From Acidobacteriota bacterium (GTDB taxonomy: Bacteria; Acidobacteriota; Terriglobia; Acidiferrales; UBA7541): a stretch of 44,038 bases of DNA. Below are positions 40,097 through 44,038 of this stretch, in pieces. Positions within the stretch are counted from its first letter, which is position 1, and each line of letters opens with the position of its first letter. Both the position numbers and the translations under genes were made by a program. The notes beneath the pieces are model-generated. The model did not search any database. It saw only the letters and a list, made by a program, of their open reading frames with translations, and had not been told where the DNA came from. The DNA is taken from positions 1 to 44,038 of the forward strand of contig QHYQ01000175.1 in the NCBI GenBank assembly GCA_003224175.1. The letters run 5' to 3'.

Positions 40097-40662
40097 ATGG
40101 AGGACGTCGTGGTCCTGGCAGAAGCCGCAGGTCCGCTGCTCACGCCGTGGCAGGATTTCTACGTCATCGTCGGCTCGTCGGCCGGAGCGCTAACGGGGCT
40201 GCAGTTTGTAGTGATTGCCCTGATCGCTGAAGCAGGAGGTGAGAGGCATGATGGAGATTCGCGCCTTCGGTACCCCAACCGTGGTGCACCTCGGCGCGGC
40301 TCTGCTTATTTCGGCGATCATGAGCGCCCCCATGGCCCGCGCTCTATCCTGCCGGGCTTGTCCTGGGCGCCTGCGGGGTGGCGGGAGTTGTCTACGCAGC
40401 GATGGTCATCAAGCACGCGACACGCCTTACGGGTTACACGCCGGATGCTGAGGACTGGCTCTGGTATGGCGCACTTCCGCTGGTTGCGTATGCAGTCTTA
40501 CTAGGCGCGGCGATCCTGCTCGCGTGGCATCGCACGTTCTCTCTCTTCGTGGTCGCTGGGACCACGCTCCTGCTTCTGTTCGTCGGAATTCACAACGCTT
40601 GGGATACGGTCACTTATGTCGCCGTCGTCGGGCACGGGCAAGGGTCGAAGGAGGGAAAATAA
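40097..40662 (+). pseudogene. Small membrane protein broken by two frame shifts
   Basis: Three frames join in order to one membrane protein. Frame one (from ATG 40097) has PWQDFYVIVGSSAGALTGLQ and FVVIALIAEAGG. Frame two (about 40239-40340) has MMEIRAFGTPTVVHLGAALL. Frame three (about 40350-40662) has AGLVLGACGVAGVVYAAMVI, WLWYGALPLVAYAVLL and LFVVAGTTLLLLFVGIHNAW. The reconstructed protein would have about five helices and matches a family of uncharacterised membrane proteins I recall from acidobacteria. Two single-base insertions near 40235 and 40345 explain the breaks. Either a dead gene or a consensus error. Confidence 0.7.
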
Positions 40663-40721
40663 GGGCCAGAGGGAGCGTGCCGGAATGGGCAGCGAATCGG
40701 TTCCAAAGCAGAATAGCGAAA

Positions 40722-41750
40722 TCAGGGAATGAAATAGCCGCCCTTGGCCAGAATGGCGTAATCGCGCCCCTTCTTCCCAAACGACGATACCAGCCGGACT
40801 TCCAGCTTGTGTGGTTTGCCCTCGGCTCCATTGGCCGACGTATAATAGCCCAGCGTGTAGCGCGTCTTGATGCGCTCGATCAGTGCGCGGAACACGGAAT
40901 CGAGCGATGCCATGTTCTGGACGTCGAAGATCTCTCCGCCCGTCTCTTCCGTAACTTTGTGAATGTCCACCAGTCCTGGAATCAGGCCCACGGCGAAGCG
41001 CACCCCCGGCGGGTTGTTCCCCGGCACCTTCAAATTGTAGAGCGTTGCGTCTGCTGCGATCATTTCCGTGACGATATCGCGTGTGCCTTCTCCGCCGGCA
41101 TCCGTGCCCACATCATCGCTGATCAGAATGACCACCCGGCGGCCCTTGGGCGCTTCCGCCAGGAAATACTTGGCGGCGTCGAAGATGCCGTCATTGATAT
41201 TTGTGGCCCCACCCGCATGGAACGTATTGATCTGCTCGGCAATCTTGGTCTTGTCTTTGGTGAACGGAGCGCTCAATTGGGCTTCGGTGGAAAACGTAAA
41301 CAGGGCCACTTCGTCTTCGCTCTTGAGAGCTGCCAGAGCCGTGCTCGCGGCGTCGCGCAAGGGGCCCAGGAACGGGCCAATCGAATCGCTCAGATCGAGC
41401 ACCAGCGCCACGTTGAGGGGAAATTCGTCGCGGCTAAAGACGGTTACTTTTTGGACGGCGCCATCTTCGCGCACCTCGAAATCATCTTTTTTCAGATCGG
41501 CCATGATTTGCCCGGCCTTGTTTTTCACCGTCGTGTCAATCATGACCAGGTTTACGTCGACGCGAATGGCGTCTTGGCCTGGGTCCCGAGCCCCAGCGGA
41601 AGCGGTTGGAAAAAGACCCGGGATCGGGAAGAAGTACGCCCCAACTGCCATTAGCCCAACTGCCACTAGAAGGCCGACCGGCCTTCGTAAACGTCGCGTG
41701 CGTAGCCACGATCCAGCGATTTCCATGGTGGTCTCAAGGGCCGGTAGCAA
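40722..41750 (-). CDS. Exported VWFA-related domain protein
   Basis: A 342-residue protein of the VWFA-related family common in acidobacteria. After an N-terminal hydrophobic signal/anchor (RPVGLLVAVGLMAVGAYFFP) comes a beta-sandwich-like region (IRVDVNLVMIDTTVKNKAGQ, DFEVREDGAVQKVTVF). The VWA domain has the MIDAS motif DLSDS in ALVLDLSDSIG, with a downstream Thr in GGATNINDG and Asp in LISDDVG. A C-terminal strand block (TRYTLGYYTSANG) completes the family. Function unknown; protein interaction at the cell surface is expected. Start 41750 or ATG 41726. Confidence 0.88.
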   Translation of the reverse strand: MLPALETTMEIAGSWLRTRRLRRPVGLLVAVGLMAVGAYFFPIPGLFPTASAGARDPGQDAIRVDVNLVMIDTTVKNKAGQIMADLKKDDFEVREDGAVQKVTVFSRDEFPLNVALVLDLSDSIGPFLGPLRDAASTALAALKSEDEVALFTFSTEAQLSAPFTKDKTKIAEQINTFHAGGATNINDGIFDAAKYFLAEAPKGRRVVILISDDVGTDAGGEGTRDIVTEMIAADATLYNLKVPGNNPPGVRFAVGLIPGLVDIHKVTEETGGEIFDVQNMASLDSVFRALIERIKTRYTLGYYTSANGAEGKPHKLEVRLVSSFGKKGRDYAILAKGGYFIP

Positions 41751-41873
41751 CTTACGCTGACCGCCTCAAAGGGTTTTCCGGCCCACTCGGAAGTTATTCT
41801 GGAAGCGGACCGCTGATAGAGCAAGAGGGATAGCGCCCGGGAACTCGGAGCGACTTGCGCAGGCAAATCGGTC

Positions 41874-43265
41874 TTAGCTTCCGCTGTTCTGAACCGCTAG
41901 CTCATTCTTGATGACTTTTCCGCCCTTCATCACAAATTTAACGCGCTGAAGTTCGGAGATATCCGCCAGCGGGTCGCCGGAGACGGCGACGAGGTCCGCG
42001 TACTTGCCCTTCTCCACCGATCCGATGCGGTCCTGCCATCCGAGCGCTTCCGCGTTCACCATGGTGCCGCTCTGGATGGCCCGCGCCGCGCTCATGCCGC
42101 CATGCTTCACCAGCATCTCAAATTCCAGCGCCTGGGTCCCATGAGCGAAGGTCGCGCCATCCACTCCGCTGCCCACCATGATTTTCATTCCCTTGGTGTT
42201 CGCCGCCATGGTCACGACCTTCTCGAAGATCGGTATCATCCGATATTTGCCGCCGGTATTCTTCGCGTCGTTATCGTCCATGTACGGCTCCGTGTAGCGC
42301 TGCAGAGTGGGATCGTAGAAAAGCTTCTTAGCCACGATCATATTGGCTTGCTGTTGATCCAAATCGAAGGCGTGCTCGATGGTGTCGCAGCCCGCGAGGA
42401 TGGCGTTCCTTTCTCCCTCGCCTCCATAAACGTGGCAGCCCGTCTTTTTTCCCAACCGGTGCGCTTCGTCAATTAGCGCCTGCAAGACCGGCATCGGATA
42501 GGTCAATTCATATTTGACCTCGCCCGTGGCCGTGAAGGAGTATGCGCCCGTCGGGAAGAGCTTGATCCAATCCGCGCCGTGCTTCACCTGCTCGTCCACG
42601 GCCGCGCGCGCGTCCTCCACCGAACGCACCACCGTGCTGGCCAAAGGATTGTCCGGCGCGGCCGGATTTGCCGGCTTGGCGCCCCAGACGATTCCCAGCG
42701 TCGATACTTGGTATCGCGGCCCGTCGATGCGCCCTTGGTTGATGGCTTCGCGAATGGCAATGTCGGCGTATCCGTTCCCGTGCGTGCTCATGTCGCGCGC
42801 GGCGGTGAAGCCCGCCCGCAGGTCGGCCTGCACGTTGGAAATAGCGATCAGCATCGCGTCTTCCGTCGTCACATTGGGCTTGCGCGTGTCGAACATATGT
42901 GTGTGCGCGTCAATCAAGCCCGGCAGCACCGTGGCCCGGCTCAGGTCAATCACCTGCGCTCCCGCAGGAATTTTCACCTGGTCCTCGGGACCGACGTCCG
43001 TAATCCGATCGCCTGAAAGAACGATCACCTGTTTCGTTAGCATCGTGCCGTTCTTGCTGTCGAACAAGCGGCCTGCACGGACCGCAATCGTTTGCGCTGC
43101 CGGCGGGCACTTGTAGATACCGCCGTCAGAACCGACACACGGCGTCGTCCCCGCCCCGCGCCACGCCGCCGGCGGCGTCTGCACCTGCGCCCACACCCCC
43201 ATTGCCACAAACATAATCACAAATGCGGCCAATGCTCCTGCGTTCCGATGCGTGTTCTTAATCAT
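41874..43265 (-). CDS. Exported imidazolonepropionase-like amidohydrolase
   Basis: A 463-residue secreted metallo-hydrolase. A signal peptide (AGALAAFVIMFVAMGVWAQ) precedes the small beta-sandwich region (TIAVRAGRLFDSKNGTM). The catalytic barrel shows HxH in LIDAHTHMFD, Lys in DWIKLFP, His in CHVYGGEG, His in DTIEHAFD and Asp in VGSGVDGATFAHG. The C-terminus ends ADLVAVSGDPLADISELQR. The family contains peptidases and amidases; the substrate is unknown. ATG 43265 was chosen because GAGGGACG precedes it. It is divergent from the beta-lactamase-family gene. Confidence 0.88.
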   Translation of the reverse strand: MIKNTHRNAGALAAFVIMFVAMGVWAQVQTPPAAWRGAGTTPCVGSDGGIYKCPPAAQTIAVRAGRLFDSKNGTMLTKQVIVLSGDRITDVGPEDQVKIPAGAQVIDLSRATVLPGLIDAHTHMFDTRKPNVTTEDAMLIAISNVQADLRAGFTAARDMSTHGNGYADIAIREAINQGRIDGPRYQVSTLGIVWGAKPANPAAPDNPLASTVVRSVEDARAAVDEQVKHGADWIKLFPTGAYSFTATGEVKYELTYPMPVLQALIDEAHRLGKKTGCHVYGGEGERNAILAGCDTIEHAFDLDQQQANMIVAKKLFYDPTLQRYTEPYMDDNDAKNTGGKYRMIPIFEKVVTMAANTKGMKIMVGSGVDGATFAHGTQALEFEMLVKHGGMSAARAIQSGTMVNAEALGWQDRIGSVEKGKYADLVAVSGDPLADISELQRVKFVMKGGKVIKNELAVQNSGS

Positions 43266-43363
43266 CGCGTCCCTCACAATCAAAGCGGCTTGCCCTAGGT
43301 ATGTTGCGCGGAGTCTAATGCTCCGGAGAAAGGCGTGTCAACCGACCCCATCGAGGCAAGGCC

Positions 43364-44038
43364 ATGAAACGCTTGGCGCCCATTGCACGCCGCGCTCCCG
43401 TCATGGCGCGCCGGATCCGAAGAATGACGGCGGCTTGCGTGGCCCTTGCCGCGTTCATGTGCGTCAGCGTTCATGCACAAACGCTGACCGCGCGCCTGGA
43501 CGCCCTGCTCGACGATTGGAAACAGAAGGACGCGCCGGGAATGGCCGCGTTGCTCATTCGCGATGGGCGGATCGAGTACCGCAAAGTTTTCGGGTTTGCT
43601 GATCTCGATGTCCGCACCCCCATCACGCCCAACACGCAATTCCTTCTGGCCTCGGTCACAAAGCAATTCACGGCCATGGCCATCATGATCCTGGTTGAAC
43701 GGCACAAGCTGCAATTCGACGATACCCTCGCCAAATTTTGCCCGGAATTTCCTGAGTATGCCCGGACCATCACCGTCCGCCACCTGCTGCATCACACCGC
43801 GGGTCTCACCCAGTACCAGGAGCTTCTCGTTGGGAAAGTTGACGAGAACTACTTTCGGTCCTCCAAGAGTCCGCCCGCGGCCCACGAATTTACCGCCGCG
43901 GAAGCGCTTCAGGTTCTCAGCCGCCAGCAGAAACTGCGCTTTCCCCCGGGAGAAAAGTTTGAATACAGCGATTCCGCCTATGTCGTGCTGGGCCAGATCA
44001 TCGAGCGCGTTACCGGCAAGCGCTACGCCGAGTTCCTG
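43364..44038 (+). CDS. Serine beta-lactamase-family hydrolase, cut by window end
   Basis: The first 225 codons of an exported serine hydrolase (class C beta-lactamase/esterase/D-peptidase family). A signal peptide ends near SVHAQ after MTAACVALAAFMCV. SxxK is ASVTKQFT, with the serine nucleophile and Lys. RHLLHHTAGLTQY is the usual next block. The YxN-like position reads YSDSAYVVLGQI. The KTG-like third motif would be beyond the window. Beta-lactam resistance cannot be inferred; most members are esterases or peptidases. The frame is open to the last base. Confidence 0.85.
   Translation, partial: MKRLAPIARRAPVMARRIRRMTAACVALAAFMCVSVHAQTLTARLDALLDDWKQKDAPGMAALLIRDGRIEYRKVFGFADLDVRTPITPNTQFLLASVTKQFTAMAIMILVERHKLQFDDTLAKFCPEFPEYARTITVRHLLHHTAGLTQYQELLVGKVDENYFRSSKSPPAAHEFTAAEALQVLSRQQKLRFPPGEKFEYSDSAYVVLGQIIERVTGKRYAEFL

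Noticed and set aside
39883-40143. Minus-strand 86-codon frame after the UbiD-like gene
   Set aside because: No SD and no family recognised; it overlaps both neighbours and looks like GC-driven open frame.
43295-43885. 196-codon minus-strand frame at the right edge
   Set aside because: Antisense to the beta-lactamase-family gene, whose SxxK and HTAG-type motifs are clear.

Overview
The window looks like a chromosomal segment of an acidobacterium (Acidobacteriota, probably Terriglobia). The evidence is the high GC content and several gene families typical of that phylum: a VWFA-related exported protein, a DUF6152-type exported protein, two exported proteins with the PDFSGVW-type domain, short dispersed GTCATTCTGAG and GACCATCC hairpin repeats, and many small signalling proteins. 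This assignment comes from family recognition, not from a marker-gene search. No rRNA, tRNA or CRISPR array was seen.

Layout. 1-2.6 kb: an IS21-family element (istA, istB) whose left end lies outside the window. 2.9-9.6 kb (+): a LytTR response regulator, acyl-CoA dehydrogenase, trpS, scpA, scpB, an RsuA/RluB-type pseudouridine synthase and a CoA-binding protein; several junctions overlap by 4 nt. 9.7-15.9 kb (-): rarA, a SpoU-type RNA methyltransferase, an isoprenylcysteine-methyltransferase-like membrane protein, a small zinc-ribbon-like protein, a lone receiver domain and two envelope proteins. 16.0-22.1 kb (+): a receiver protein with an RsbRD-like domain, a receiver remnant cut by a precisely bounded IS630-family element, an OmpR-type regulator with its histidine kinase, and two exported proteins. 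22.2-27.0 kb: a frame-broken methionine aminopeptidase, PepSY and DUF4242 proteins, a broken small gene, a NicC-like FAD monooxygenase, and a PilZ plus receiver-PilZ pair. 27.1-36.2 kb: an orphan NMT1-like binding protein, a PDFSGVW-type exported protein, a CapA-like protein, an exported VOC protein, a Ser/Thr kinase overlapping a tandem PilZ-like gene, an apaG relic, a Clp_N-like/HTH fusion, a second DUF4242 protein and a DUF1264 protein. 36.3-44.0 kb: an MFS transporter divergent from a LigI-like hydrolase and a UbiD-like decarboxylase (probably aromatic-acid metabolism), a frame-broken membrane protein, a VWFA protein, an exported amidohydrolase and the start of a serine beta-lactamase-family protein.

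How the genes work together. The scpA/scpB/trpS block is housekeeping. The rest is dominated by signal transduction (six receiver or LytTR proteins counting the remnant, one kinase pair, one Ser/Thr kinase, three PilZ-type proteins) and exported proteins. The most interesting candidate system is the Ser/Thr kinase with a non-RD HGD catalytic loop, translationally coupled to a protein with two divergent PilZ-like modules. Also notable are a TrpRS with a [4Fe-4S]-type cysteine pattern, a transposase whose ribosome-binding site is buried in a long hairpin, and an unusual number of genes interrupted by single-base shifts. The last may be true pseudogenes or consensus errors in the assembly.
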